The notes under the pieces are model-generated. The model did not search any database. It had not been told where the DNA came from and was given only the letters and a program-made list of their open reading frames with translations. From Odontesthes bonariensis (Eukaryota; Chordata; Actinopteri; Atheriniformes; Atherinopsidae), in assembly GCF_027942865.1 (NCBI RefSeq), contig NC_134510.1, positions 22,437,209 to 22,501,208 of the forward strand: DNA of 64,000 nucleotides, read 5' to 3'. Made by a program: the position numbers and the translations under genes. Shown here piece by piece: positions 1 to 13,714 of this stretch (its first letter is position 1; every line of letters begins with the position of its first letter).

Positions 1-248
1 ACACGGACATCTATTCGGCTCCTGCTGACCAACCGAACCACCAAAACACTCTCAATCATGTCCCTAGAAACAATGTCACAACAGTGGAATCGACCTGTGC
101 AGGGTGCCTCTCAGCCCTACACAGGAACAGTGCTGCTCATCATCTGCGATGCTGGAACAATGAGTGAGAAGTCACTACAGATGCCTGAAAGTTTGCATAG
201 TTTGGCTGATTGATTTTATAGTGAAGTAAATGGATGAAACATACATAC

Positions 249-3200
249 CTTGGGTTGTTTCCTGTTGAAGTAGAAGACCAGTCCATCATAAACAGAGGAG
301 GGCCGCAGGTTAAACAGAAAGAGAAAAACAGAGGACATGGTTAGCATTAAGACAGAGCAAGTTAACAAACAGTAAAACTGGGTATCTGAAGGAATTTTGA
401 CTCCGTCAATGCTGACATCTTTTCTGAAATGGGAATTTAGGTCAGAGTAAAACAAATTCATAGATTTTTACTGGAAACGTCCCATCGGAGTTAGACAATA
501 GATGCTTAAAACACGGACTGTTAAGCGGTTTTTCATTGATTTCTCTGTTCAGGATTTTTAGGGCAGGTCTGCATTCAGGCAAAAGCGGCCCCACCCATAA
601 CAATGGAACATTATAAACAGACAAACAACAATGCATTACCACCACAGATCTGGCAACATGCCAGCTTAGAGAATCGGATTTGTAGATCCGTACTCGGTAG
701 ATTAAAGGGCCAGGTTGACAATTTTGTACCATGCTTTTTACAGGACTGTATGTGCAGATGCTGGAGCTACGCACCTTGGACTAAGACAAAAAGCTGGAAC
801 GACAGATACATCGTTGCACCTGTCGGACTGAGCCTGTCCCTCCTTCTTTGGTGTGCTCACGCTGGGATAATTTAAATCTGTTACACAATTTAAAACCCTT
901 GATAACTTAGACTACAACTGGAAGGACATTCAACATCTGCAGCGTGTGTTTGTGATTTTCACCTTTGCAGCTTACTTTGGTTGACATGCGGTTTACATGT
1001 CTGTTTGACATGTCTGATGTAAGATCTGTCCTCAGCGGACACATCCCTCTGTCTGAGACCAGGAGGCACTAAACCTTTCCTTTTTACTTTGAAGCTTAAT
1101 TCAATTTACTTGGTGAAGGTTTCAATCATTCATGTTTAGCGGGGTGGTTATTAATACATTATTCTGTGATATAGCAAACTCAGTAGAAGATACTCTCTTT
1201 TTATGAAACATCGCTCTTTTAATTTTCGACACTTTGACACTTGTGACTTCTTCATTCCCTCCTTTATTCACCCGTTCATTCACTTCCACTCAGCACATGG
1301 CATTTCCTGGTGGTAGGTGCTGCTGTGATTGGGATCATAATTGGGCCAGTGAAGCGTGAGGAAGGGAAGAGATTTAGGATTCAATGTCCTCCTGACTGTT
1401 GAATAAATAGCTCTTATTCCTGTGGACTTAACACAGAGGCCAGTTTGGGGAAGCTGCACTCAGCATGACCAGCTGCCGGAACTAAGAACAAAAGGGTAGT
1501 ATATATGCTCCAAAGTTATGTTGGGTTGCTGTCTTAACTAAAAAAGAAAGAACTATAACCTTACAGCACCAAATGGCTCAGAAGAGACGTTACGGCCTCT
1601 TCTGTACGGGGTTAATGCTGCTGTATGATGCACTAAAACCCACAAAAATACTCCACCACCCGGGATCTGCTACAGTCCCATCTTTCAACAGTCAGCAGAC
1701 ACCTCTTGCAGACATCTGCTGGTACCACGGCAGAGGTGGGCATCACCATCGCAGGGTAACTAATACAGGGCAGAGTGCTTCAGGAGGACTGACACACTGC
1801 AGCCAGTGTGTCTCACACAAATCTGTGCTGAGTCACCAGCAACAGCTCAACTAGAGAGCTGCACAACAATATCCACACCCACTCAAAAGTACTCTTTTTT
1901 TTTTCTTTTCAAATCTATTGTCTCTATGAAAGGTGCTCTCCTTAAACAGAAATTATGATCCCCTTTGTAGATTACGCTCAGGCAATTAGCTGTGCCCATG
2001 TTGATTATAATGAAGGACAGAAAGAAAGTGAGTGGGATAGAGAGAGTAAAGAAATAAGAGGGCCTTGTAAGGCTTCATACCCTGAAACTAGATATCTAAC
2101 TGACAGTGCCTGAGATTGGGTCGGGTTTGTTCTTCCATACTACACGGCAGGGACAGGTTGTACAGGAAGAGCCGCAATATGAGATATGGATCAAGAGCCA
2201 ACAGCTGGGGGCTCAGATCTAAGATTTCCTCCAGGCAGTCAGGGGAGAGCAGTTCAGGTTCCAATGCTTAAACCTGAAAGATAAAAAAAACAAATCTACC
2301 TCTTCAAACTACAATGTTACAACAAAGTAGAGACGTCGTAGATGAATGAAAGCCATGTGCGTCACAGTAACTAATGGAAGGCAGGCACAGCCACCCTTGT
2401 GAAAAATGAGATTGGGATAAAAAAAGAAGTAATGATATATCACTTTGAGGTACAAAAAGACAAGGAGAAGCAGAATCTCTGCATCGGCAGCAGAAGCCAA
2501 GCCATCACAGAGCTGCTGCTGCAGTTCGGTTGCTCCAGCTCATTGTGTAATCTACTGTATGTACAGTTTACACATACAGTTTTGGTATGCTAGGAATGCT
2601 GCATATGACAATGGGAGGAACAGTCTCTAACTGGCTATATTTAGGTTTTTAGAGAGCTATTACTCACTAATAAGAGCTATCAAATTCCAAAAACTGACTT
2701 ATTCTTAGACATTACACCAGCAGCCTTTACCTCCAACACGTGCATCACCACCTGAACACTTCCACCCTCAAATAAATTCAAGTACAATCAGCTCTAATTC
2801 TTCCACTGCTTTGGGAATACCTTAGCTGGTAATTGATTATTTCTTGTGTTAAAGTTACCTTCCATTAAATCTGTCCTTTGATCGATGTATCAGCTTTTAC
2901 TATGATACCAGACAAAGAAAGGAAAACATCTTTATCTGCATTGTTCCATTTATGATCAACTCCCAGTGGCAGCGCAGTCACAAACAATATTATTCAAGCA
3001 CGAAGCCCACAGGCTGTTTGCTTAACAATCAGCATGCATGTCAAGTGCCCGCTCAAGGGCTTATCAAAGACATTGTTGTGGTTGTACAATACAAATGTGG
3101 GACATACATGTGTGGCACAGAAGTGCCGCAAAGCATCAGAGTCTCACCCCGTCGGAGGGAGACGCACTTGGCCTCTGCAGCCTCAGCAGGGCACGAGTGG

Positions 3201-6200
3201 ATGTAAAAGCCGCTTTGGGCGCTGGTTGTGTTCCACTTCACGTGCATTTCATTAAGGCAAGGGGTTAAAAAAAAAAAATGTATTTATTCTTTTTTAAATC
3301 CCCTCTTATCACAAATTCCCCTCAGTGCCAGACTGATTATAGACTATACAACTATATGCCAGACTGTACATTCTTGACTCAGAGCCGCTCAGATGACATA
3401 CGACAGATGTGGCATCTTTCCGTGCCTTACAGCTCAAAAAGGAAGGTATAACGAGTGGAATAGCTGCAGTGGAATCCCCCCCCCGCCGCGGTGATGGAAC
3501 TGGATTAAGGCCACTGGGTTATTATGCCACCGAAAACTGCACTCTTCAAGCCCAGTAGACAACACACCAGATTAAAGTACTGTATCATCCACCCACTGAA
3601 GCGCCCCTCTAGTCTTAAAAAAATTACACCGCTCTGACAATCTCACAGATGTATCAGACGGAGTAAACATTCAATCACAACGCATTTAATCTGCCATCAC
3701 AAATCAGATCAGGGGCTGTGTGGCTCAACAAAAAACAGTTCAGGAGCTCACTTCTTCATCTATTGAAAAGCTGAGTATCAAATAACAACAACAATAATAA
3801 TAATAATGTGCATGTTACAGCTACATATTTCAATCCACACATATCTCCAAGAGTTTATTATATTTTCCCATTACTTGAATAGAAAGAAGCATGCAAAAGG
3901 TTCAGCCCCTACGAAGGTGGCACAGCATTCATCTTTCTTGTGCAGGCATCAGCCGACACGCATATCACATATTTCACGAGCACTCCCTGTCGCATATTAG
4001 GATCTGTCCTTTCTTTGAAACTATGCCTCCCCCACCCTTTTAACCTCCATTCACCAAAACGCCCTATGACTTATTCTCGCTTAGCTGTCGACATGCTCCG
4101 ACACAATGAGAATCCAACAACCTCCACGGCCCAACGCAACGCTCAGGCATCTCTGCATGTGTTTAAGTGTAGGGTTACAGCGGGCTGTGCTCTCACAGGC
4201 TACGAGCTAACATTTCAAATAGCCTTCCAGTATGTTTAGAACAGAACACTTCAGTCCACACCCACTGGAAGCAGAGGTCGTCCTGCTGCACACACGTCGA
4301 GCAGAGATACAGTAGAGGGTGGGGGGAAAGGGGGGTTGAAGTCTTAAGTCTCTTGTGTGACCGATTACCGTTAGGACGGTTCCAAAGAAGTGTACAGTTG
4401 GCCATACTGTCACACACAAGTAGCTGGGAGTGAGAGGTTTGTATGGTGGGCATTTGAAAATATTTCCAACACGACACTGAAGGAAGTCATCTGCCTGACG
4501 ACAAAAACAGACCAACACAAGTTAGAGAGCTAACCCCTACCGCACAAACAATCTCTGGAACGTCTTAAATGGGAAGCAACTCACATTAGAGAGTTGCCCT
4601 GAGGCCTCACTGCTAAACACATCGAACTGTAAAACATACAGAAATGAGATACCTTTGCCAAAGCCAAAGATCATTTAAAGAGGCCACGTATTTAAGCATT
4701 AAAAGTGCAAATTTGGAAGGAACGAGGGTCCTGTCACTTTTATGATAGACTGCATATTAATATTGATTCATGAATGCAAGTGAGGCTGAGCAACTTTTAA
4801 GTAACTAAACTACAGCGGTTTCAAAACTCCCAAGCCAGAGTTACAGGATCAAGCCAAGATGATTAATGGAAGAGGAAAGAAGGGATCGAGTTCTAATGCA
4901 TCAATTAAATCCCTCATTTTTGCTCTTTTAACAGATTCTGGATCACAACATAGACAGCAAAGGAAATCACTTGAAATTCACTAGGGATGCTAAAAACTGT
5001 TGCATTTAGCAACAAATCGACAGAGTAAATGTGGTGGGATAAAAAAGGTATAATTTTCCCCCTCTGAAATGCAGAGGAGATACTGTAAAAGTGGCACACC
5101 TTGAATAACCCATGTGAAGTACAAGTACCTCAAATGTTTCAGTAAACACACTTCCCATCACTGGTTTTGGCTAACTTAGCATTTTTGAAAGAATGGAGCC
5201 CAGGGATCGTCTTAAAAGATGCAATCAGTTTTCTGTGAAAATATTTGGGGTGGCTGGGGGATATCGCTCATCAGCACAACCCCAGGACCTTTCTCTATCG
5301 TGCAACTGCTGTCTCTCAGCAACAGCGGTAAACACGGAGGCGAGGCAGCCCAACTGCCTCATGAGTCAAAGTTCCAAGGAGAAAAGCCAAACTCAGGATC
5401 TCAAAAACAGCCTTAATGAGGAGCACTGCCACCGGCAGCACACATGATGCTCATACTCATACCTTCAGCACGGGGCTTAAGCGTTTCCATAACAAAAGCG
5501 AGCAACACAGCAGATGTTGCAGGAAGGGTCTAATTTAATCCTCTCCGGCATTTCTGACACCACACTGACAACTTGGGTCAGCAGGCTGTGGGCTAAATGC
5601 GTTTGCACCAAAACATAGAGAATGATACGGACAACATGCGCTCCAAAGTCTTAAATCTGATAAGTTTTATAAGCTGGATAGAAGTGGAGTTCATCATATT
5701 GTCCGATAAGGTAATGCTTCTTCCCTACAGGAAGGGAAGTGGCACATTTACTGCTGGGACACACCTCCTCTGACCCGGTCTGCCTGCTCGAGTTCACCTC
5801 TCTGAATATATCCGGAATGTGGCTGCTAAGGATCAGAGACAACAAAGTTCAGAGTGCTCCTGCAAAGCAAAACACATCACATGGTGCGCAGAGAGATGGA
5901 TACATCGACTGTACTTATGTGTTTGAACCTGGTAAAATATGAAATACAGAAAACATCCCAAGCCAATTTAAGGAAAAATCTTTAAATGTTGAACGGCTCC
6001 GCAAACCGCAACCGACTTGAGAGTAAAATCGTGTAAACACGACGTGCCAGCTTCCAAACTACAAAAAGGCCTCATCTGAGAGAATCATGCAGTTTTTTTT
6101 TTTTTTTACAAATGCTGCTGCCCTCAGTGCGAGAGGCCACATCTGAGATTAATGAGGCGCAGGCTCGACAAAGACGGAGGGCGCCATCTTTTCTCAATTC

Positions 6201-9200
6201 CGGATCAAGATGTAAACAATGTCCCACCCTCTAAACAAACAGACGACTGTTCTCAAGGGAGTGCAATTGTTTCATCGACGTGCTTGTAGCACTTTCTCCA
6301 AACGGCACGAAAAGCAGGTTTGAAGAGAAAACGCAGGCTGATGTGGTGCGTTTTAAGCGAACTGAACCCGAGAACGAGATCACACGGAGCGGAAAGGTTG
6401 ATTATTGGCACATAGCGAAAGACAAAGAGAACATTCCTGAGGGCAGTCACTGGACAAGGCAGCATTGTCATTTAGAACAGGGATGTTTTGGAAGGAATGA
6501 TGACACTTTGCTCATGTGTGACTGAGGAGAAAATGTCACCCACCTCTAAAACCCTAAACTTCACCACCTTTGTTTAACACAAACATGTGATGTTAAAATC
6601 TGTGCAAAACAGAGAACATTATGCTGTTTGTACAAGCTCAAACAAAACTCATACAAAAAAAAAAGAAGCAGTTTGCACTGGAGATGAAACCCAAATTCAA
6701 ATGAGCAGCATGATATTTCTGGAAAAGTCAGATAAGGCTCAGATAGGAAGGCTGACCTTTGTGTTTAAATGTGAACATCCTGCCAGCAGCCGGTTAGCCT
6801 AGCTTAGCGTAAAAGATGGCAACAGCTAAAACATCTAAAAATAAGATAACTAAACTTTGTTTGTTTAAAAGACGATTATCAGACGGTCTTAAGGGTTGGT
6901 GTTAGGTGCATCTAGTTGTTTCCAGTGCCGACTGTCTGTTTCTTCAGCAGCATCACACAAAAAGTACCCACATAACTTTCAACACACTTGATGAAGAGGT
7001 GAAGCGTGATCAAGTATAATCAAACAATTTCAGTTTTGTTGCCGAGCCAGATCGCTTTCTTTGAAATTCAAAAGATAAGGCACTGGTTGGGGCGGAGGAC
7101 GGCCTCTCCGAGCATTCCTCTCGGTTTCCTTAACTTTCCCGCTAAGCTAACCAGCTGCTTGCTTTAGCTTTATATCCAATGCACGGACAAGAGGAGCGAT
7201 AGAAATCTTCTCATCTAACAAACTAATCAACCAAATTAAGGGTAATCTTGGAGAGTGTAATCCTCTAACAAATCCAAATGCACCCATTTCATGTCTGAAA
7301 GGAAGTGATCTGGAGCTGCATCGGATTTTTTTTTGTGATTTTCTTTATTCCTGCAAGGAACAAAAAAATAATAAATTACATGAAGGCCCAAACTACTCAG
7401 TCAACTTCCTGAGCATATTTTCCCAAATATTTTGGTTCAAGATAATTCAAGGAAGAGGAAGGACACGACAAGCAGCATCCTAACCGTGGATGTCTTAATT
7501 GTAGCTCCTCTCCACACCACTGAGACTACAATGCGAGATAACACGGGGCTAGTGGAGATAACCCCAATTGAGCTCTTGTAACCATCAGTGATAAGACGAG
7601 ATTAGAGCGGAAATTACAAGCTTGGGGACGGACTTTATCAGATAAACACATACCTCCACAGATCGTCTTTAAATGCAGGACGACAGAGCTGCGGCGGCAC
7701 GTGGGATAAGGTGGCAAAACGTCACATTTTAAACTAAAATGTTAGTTTGGGTTTAGACTTTTGCTACAGCTCTTTCTCCCTCTGCAGAAATACAAAGAAA
7801 AAGGGGTTCACGTAAAGCAGCTTTCCCGACACTCGGAGGCTCTGTGTTCAGTCGTTTTACAGTGGCAGACATGCTGGGACTTGATAGATGCAGCATAGTC
7901 CCATTGTGTGAGTTGCAGGGTATTTCCTTGTGGCGATGGGTCCACCACTCATCCCCTGCGCAGACAGCAGCCTCAGGTATTTTTCTGCCTCGCCACCCCC
8001 CAACCCCACTTTGATTGTGTCTTAACGCCAAAGGACAGCAAGCTGGCGCGTGAAAGCAAAACTACTTTCCCAGACTCCTATTTCAAATGTAACATTCGTG
8101 CCAGCTCGAGAGGCAGAAGAAAGGTGAAACTCAGGGAAACGTTAGCTCTTGGCCTGAAGTCACAATCTATGTTTCATCTGCACTTCGGTGCCATTACTGT
8201 TCATTTCTCAGGGAAACAGGAGAGAAGGGTGGGGGTCACGAGTGTTGCCATAATGCTCTGCGGTGCAAAGAATGAGGCTTAATCATCAAAGGAAGTCCCC
8301 TATATTACTACAAATTCTTTACGTGACTCACATCTTTTAGAGGGGCTGCACAGTCTGAGCAACTCAGTTAAACACGAACTGTGAAGAAAAATGTCCGATT
8401 AATGATCCAGCAAAGAATTAGCTTCCCATGCCCCTAACTAAAGACTTCATTTCAATCTTTCAAGGTACTGAGCCAAACTGCTGAGATGTAGATGCCTCTT
8501 TTCATTTCTAAATCCTCTATTTCAAAGCACACAGCCAAAGATTTAAGCCTAAATAGTCTCTACTTAAAAATATCTGTTCCCTTTCTGGGCCTGTGAGTGA
8601 GCATTCCCATGAGACAGAAAAAACATTCCCATGGTTTTGGCCCCGTAGCCATATTTGACATGCTAATACCCACTAAATCTGACACATTTCAAACACACAG
8701 GAACAGGTGTCTTCAAAACATGGCAGCGTCTCAGTAATCGGGGGGTATTCCCTTTTGCGGCTCCGCGAGTAGCAAGAAAGAAAATTACATGGTTTGAGAA
8801 AACCCAAGGCAGCCTAAACACTCCGACCCAAAAAACACACACTAGCACTGAAATGTTAACAAATAATTATATGCATGGGCTGCACCATAGAATAGAAAAG
8901 TGACTTCCACAAGGCAAACAAAATCAAAGCTGATCCCCGTCATCATCATGGTCATTGCACAGCTACAGACTGGCCAATCCTACGCGTTACCATCAACAGA
9001 AGCTCTAAAATGACCTTGTCCGACTTAAATATACCACAGATTGAGCTAGAAAAGTGAAGCTGAATCCAGCAACAAATATTTTACATCCCTGAAAGGAATT
9101 TCTGTGTATGTGATACGGCATCTAAATCAGATATGGAAGCTCCCGCCAAATGATGTGGAACGTGTTTGTGTCTCGCTTGTTAGCATGGCAACAGGTAAGA

Positions 9201-12035
9201 GCGGAAGGATCCGGTGAAAGATTAAAAAAATAAATAAATAAATAAATAAATCATCTGACAGAGTAGGAAAAAAAATGTGAATGAAGCCACTCTGCATCTC
9301 AGCAGTGACAGTCACATCTCTGACCTCTCGCCTTTAATTCTGTTGTCATGCCTCCTTTTCCACGTATGTTAGCTTCGGGTGAGATTTGTTTGATTGCCTG
9401 GAACGCCGCCATTGTGTGGCAGTTTCTGTTCTCCTAATTGCCTTAAGTACAGGTTAGTGTGAGGACCGAAGCTGCTGGCAGAGCGAGCTCATTACCATTT
9501 AATGCCAACTGTTAGTTACAAGGAGCAGCAGCAGAGAAAATGTTGCAGTTTAACGAGACTGGAGGCAACCCACGAGAAAAGCCTCGACCGTGGCATGCAT
9601 TTGCCTCCTGTAACGTCACCATCAGCAGTCACACTGTGCACATTTTCACTTGCCCGACGAGCCGTTTGTCCGTTTAAAACAACCAATCAAACAAAAAGCA
9701 CACAGTCCTCGTTTTTTTTGTCTGCGGGTATTCAGGTCAGGTGTCTAATCGTGTGTGACAACGACAGCAGACGTGAGCCAATGAACCCAGTGAAAAACAG
9801 CTTTCAACCCGGATGGGTGAAGTGTAACATCGCTGACCACTGCAAACAGGCATGAAATTCCCAAGCATTGAGCCATCACGAGCCTGCATGCTGGGGAAAG
9901 CGTGCACCATCTGAAAGCAGCAGAAACCACAGACTTTTTGGTGCCTTTCGGTGTTCGGGGAGAGGGAAAAGTTACACGTTTGGAAGAGCTTTTCATTGTA
10001 AGCCGCGACAACTCCCGAGCAAAGGCTGCAGCGTTAGTGACAGTTTGATAAGCAATGGCATGGTCTCACGGCAGTTTGAATGCAACGCAGCATAAATCAG
10101 CTCTAGCTATGGAGTTTTACAGTAATACCCTGAGGCTCGACATTAATCTGTTCAATCTAATAGATGTACTCATGGCAAACAGTGTCAAAGTCCTCACGCA
10201 GCCTTGATTTTCAAAGCCTTTTAAGCATTCCACATTTTAAGTTCTAGACTAAAAGGAATTTCATGTAATTTTCCCCCCATTAATCTGCTCATAATTATCC
10301 ACAATGTTCTGCTGATAATATAACAAAAAAAAAAGAAGAAAATATTCCATTTTAAAAGAAGTGCTTAGTTAAAGCGCATTCAGCGGTCTCAAATCCCCCC
10401 CCCCCCCCCAAGCTTGGCATGCCTTTCATTTGGAAGTTTCTCTCAATCTTGCATTGGACAGAATTCTTCAACCAAAAGCAGTTTGAATAGGGAGCATAAA
10501 TTAGCTTCGCCTAACCGGGTTCAGGTTTCTACCCGATGCTCGGCCACTCCTGGGCTTGGACATTGGCTGCAGGCTTCAGGTCGTTGTCTGGAGTCTGAGA
10601 TCCAAATCCCTACGCGTCCATTTTTCCATCCATTGTTGCAGATAAACAATCCCACAGAATGATGCTGCCACTGCCGTGCTTGACTGAAGGCATGGTGCTG
10701 ATGGGATTGGCGACGACCTGATTGGTGGAGTGCTGCACAAACGGCTGTCTCTCTGTAAGGTTCTGCCATCACCACAAAGGAACTCCAGCTCTAATTCACA
10801 CTGACGGGTGACTTGTTGGTTGCATGTCTCTGACTCTCCATCCCTGATAATTTGTTTGGCTGGGCATTCCCTCCGACAAACATCATCAGCTGTAAAACCT
10901 TATATAGAAAAGGAGTGCGCCTTTCCTAATCATGTCGAACGTCACACTTGGCAATAAGTGGGCTCCGGTGAGGCTGTCGGAGCATCCCAAGGACAACTGA
11001 TAAAAATCAAAGGCACCGGAGCTCAACTACAAATATAAAATATCACGTTTACCAAACGCTCAAGACACCAATTTTTGTCTCTCACTGCGGAGCATTTGTG
11101 CACAGACTGGCGGAGAGGAGTGTGAAACGAACCAAACCGAAAAGCTAAAAAGAGCTCTGACAACTTTCAAATGCACGGCATGGAAAATAAAAGAGTCGTG
11201 TCATTGTGATAAGTATTGGAAACTTCACATGAATTACAGAGTGCCCTCTGCAGCAGCAGCGGTTCCTGCTGGACCACTTAGTTTGTCAACTAGCTTTAAT
11301 CTTCTTGATTGTTTATCATGCTCCTGTGTGGGTTGTTTTCTTTTTGCGACTTTAATGCCTCATTTGTGTTGGAGGATATACAGTTATTTGCTAATCGTGA
11401 ACACTGTTGTTGCTGTATTACACCAGATTACACTCATTAAAGTGAGAGTGCAATCTGTGTTTTTCTGCTCTTTCACTGACAGACATTTCACCCCGGGCTC
11501 TGCTCTGCTCTGCTCTGCTCTGCTCTGAAAGGACCTTTGCTGTGATGAACTCAAACGAGCAAACACGGCAAAATATTCCTATTCCCAACACTCATTTAGT
11601 GTGCACACATCAACTTGCAAATGCAAACTCTTGGCAGTATTTCATCTTTGTTTTACCTGTTATCTCCCTTTGCATTTGAGGGTGGAGGGTGCAGAACGGT
11701 TTGGTTGTCCTCCATGTCCACGACACATTTTGTATTCAGCTCAATCTCTGCAAAGAGAAGTTTTATGGAAAGTAAAGCAGAATGCGGGGGTGTGAGGGGT
11801 AAAATCCGAGCCACTTTGGCCGTGTTGAAACTATACCCAAGCATGACTTGAGGCTCATAACTCAGGACTCAAAGCGGCAATGGCGAAGAAAGCAAAAAAA
11901 AAAAAAAACTTTATAATGTGGCATGAATCCGAGAGGACAGAAAAGAGTTTGCAAGCGGGAGCCGTCGTGTTATCACTTACCCCTGCGGTTCATGGGCCGA
12001 ACTCTCACTGCAACTTTTACCTTTGAATCCGACAT
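249..12035 (-). CDS. kif13a: Kinesin family member 13A, N-terminal exons (partial gene, continues off the left edge)
   Basis: Plus-end-directed kinesin-3 motor; in mammals it carries mannose-6-phosphate receptor vesicles and recycling endosome cargo. Three exons are seen. Exon 1 (11981-12035) starts at the ATG and encodes MSDSKVKVAVRVRPMNRR, the very conserved first strand of the motor domain; its donor is gtaagt. Exon 2 (11657-11747) follows a pyrimidine-rich acceptor and encodes the stretch containing NTKCVVDMEDNQTVLHPPPS. Exon 3 (249-261) is only 13 nt, reads RKQPK across the junction and has a good acceptor and a gtatgt donor. Phases close across exons 1-2-3. The wording matches KIF13A rather than KIF13B, whose second block differs. 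The ATP-binding P-loop and the rest of the motor lie beyond position 1. Exons 1 and 2 are near certain; the microexon is an inference from sequence, phase and family alignment. Confidence 0.9.
6590..7235. mobile_element. MITE-like imperfect palindromic repeat
   Basis: A left arm near 6785-6815 reads GGTTAGCCTAGCTTAGCG and a right arm near 7140-7160 reads CGCTAAGCTAACCAGCTGCT, its near reverse complement. The wording (TTAGCTTAGC arms, TTGTTTGTTTAAA and TCTTCTCATCTAACA blocks) resembles a non-autonomous repeat I recall as abundant in percomorph fishes. No coding capacity. The outer ends are approximate because I did not identify target-site duplications. Assignment to a transposon class is not possible from sight. 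Confidence 0.45.
9226..9251. repeat. (AAAT)n microsatellite
   Basis: About five tandem AAAT units following a short A run, within kif13a intron 2. Confidence 0.9.
10395..10409. repeat. Poly-C run
   Basis: Fifteen consecutive C residues in kif13a intron 2; likely length-variable and a possible sequencing trouble spot. Confidence 0.9.
10610..10775 (-). pseudogene. Tc1/mariner transposase fragment, degenerate
   Basis: On the minus strand one frame reads PSVKHGSGSIILWDCLSA, close to the Tc1-family transposase block usually written (T/S)VKHGGGSIMLWGCF(S/A)A that lies between the catalytic aspartates. Sequence around it is too decayed to give a longer reading frame and no terminal inverted repeats were found. 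It is a relic inside kif13a intron 2. Confidence 0.55.
11497..11527. repeat. (CTCTG)n minisatellite
   Basis: About six perfect tandem pentamers, 130 bp from kif13a exon 2 on its intron 2 side. Confidence 0.9.
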
Positions 12036-12460
12036 TTTCGTCCACTTTTCACTCCCACCCTGCCTTATGCGCCGAGCTATCAATGTATAGTCTGTAAATC
12101 CCCGACGAGAAGCCCGGATTTCAGTCAGAAAAAAAAGAGAGGAAAGGGGGGGCTGCGGACACGAGTTAAAACACTCCAGATAGAGTCCACACCTCGAGAA
12201 GAATTGATGGGAATAAGTTCATTTTTCTTTTTCTTTTCTCCTTTATATCCATCCGGGTTTCCTTCTTGAGCGAATCGAGCTCTCTGCTCCAGTCCCAGAC
12301 AGCATCCCCACCGCCATCTTCCACTGGGAGCACGACTGCTCTCCTCTGGCAGACTGGGGAGGCAGAGCCGGAGAGGGGGCAAGTCTTTACGCACCGCGCC
12401 GCTTCACGGGAGGAGAAACCAAGGGGCGAGATGAACGCGGGGACGCATGACAAGTAGATT
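12036..12460 (-). promoter_or_regulatory. kif13a: kif13a 5' UTR and probable promoter region
   Basis: This stretch directly upstream of the kif13a start codon is richer in G+C and CpG than the surrounding intron and intergenic DNA (for example around 12300-12440), as expected for a vertebrate CpG-type promoter. No TATA box at a convincing distance was seen. Short open frames on both strands here (for example 12266-12457) are best explained by the base composition. The exact transcription start cannot be read from sequence alone. Confidence 0.5.
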
Positions 12461-12583
12461 CACATGCAGCAACGATGAGCCTGGTTATGACACAGCGTCA
12501 GGGTAAAAAAACCAAGAAGCCTTCAGTCAGTGTGTTGAACTGTGTTATGAAACGTGTCATTTATTGGAGACAGTCTCTATCTC

Positions 12584-12620
<37 letters not shown>

Positions 12621-13714
12621 TATACAGACTGGATCATTTTATTTGTAAATTATTTTTTTTTTTTTTAAAAAGCCACTTTATATTCTTAAACAGAAAAAAA
12701 TGAGCTCATATATCAGGAATACTTTATCAGTTATCAGAACAACCGCAGTCTCCTGAAATATGTATTTTATAGCCTACAAACAAGTCAAATACCACTTCCA
12801 CACATTTAATAGAATCAGTATTTTTTTGTATTCATCATCACTATTTCTCTTTTAGTAAAAATAGATAATAAAAAAAAATCAAATTAATCATTTGTTTATT
12901 GGATCAGCGTAAGTGTAGCCGTCCTCCAACCGAGATAGTGGTTCGATTTATTTCCACCTGCTGAAATGTCCTGTGAGAAAGTCTGCAGCCGCAAGTCAAT
13001 AACTGAGTCTTTGTAGAAAGTGCACACTTAGGATAAGAAGCACTTTGTAGAACCCATGCAAGGTTAAGAATGATATGCAAGATCTCAACTTATTTGACCC
13101 GGGCAGCCAACATGGTGTTCTGGCCCAGTTCCAACAGGCCTGATGCCCCACAAAACCTCTTGCTAACCATTTAGTCCAAATTAGTGAAATGTGCCAAATC
13201 TCAGCCCAAAGTGGTTCAGTTCTACACACCCAAAACCAGATGAAATCTGGCAACCATTACTGGCCCAGAGTTGGTTTCCCTAAAGTTAACAGAAGCTAAA
13301 GCAAAGTGCATCAACACATTGCCACAGCTTAAATGAGTCTGCTTCCTTTGGCTACCTGGTGATTTCTGTTGTCTTTGGAGGTCAAAATATTAAAATCATC
13401 ATATTCTTATGTATATAATAGGCAAATAAAACTCTCAAAACTATGTCACACGTGACAAAATTTAAGGAAAACTTATTAACGTGTGGCCATTCCACTCCTG
13501 GCCACTTCTGAAATTTTACTTTTACTGAAATCTCATTGTAATATTATTAAACAGTGAACTAGGATTTGCAACGGCACAGCATAAAAAGAATAACGCAGTG
13601 GTTCAATAATACTGAATGCTTACTACAGCTGAAAAATGCATTCATTTTACCACCTGCAATCTAAAACATCAGTGCTTTAACTGTAGTATTTGTTACTTGG
13701 ACATTTTCCCTCAA
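12461..13714. other. Intergenic DNA between kif13a and nhlrc1
   Basis: AT-rich spacer containing the (CA)n repeat, T and A runs near 12650-12870, and a stretch near 13100-13270 with repeated CTGGCCCAG / TGGCCCAG words that may be a decayed tandem repeat. No coding exon was recognised. Confidence 0.6.
12589..12618. repeat. (CA)n microsatellite
   Basis: Fifteen CA units upstream of kif13a, preceded by a TCTCT-rich stretch. Confidence 0.95.

Larger units (their letters stand above)
262..11656 (-). other. kif13a intron 2 (about 11.4 kb)
   Basis: Between the exon 2 donor and the microexon acceptor I see no further coding exon. Contents recognised: a MITE-like inverted repeat near 6.6-7.2 kb, a Tc1 transposase scrap near 10.6-10.8 kb, a 15-base C run at 10395-10409, an AAAT microsatellite at 9226-9251 and a CTCTG repeat at 11497-11527. 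Open frames up to about 124 codons occur but none has family resemblance, coherent splice sites or a coding look. Confidence 0.75.

Noticed and set aside
5193-5447. 84-codon plus-strand frame in kif13a intron 2
   Set aside because: No domain, no conserved motif, and several overlapping frames of similar length nearby as expected by chance.
12125-12457. Open frames of 60-95 codons on both strands upstream of kif13a
   Set aside because: They lie in the GC-rich promoter/5' UTR, have no family motif, and overlap each other on both strands.
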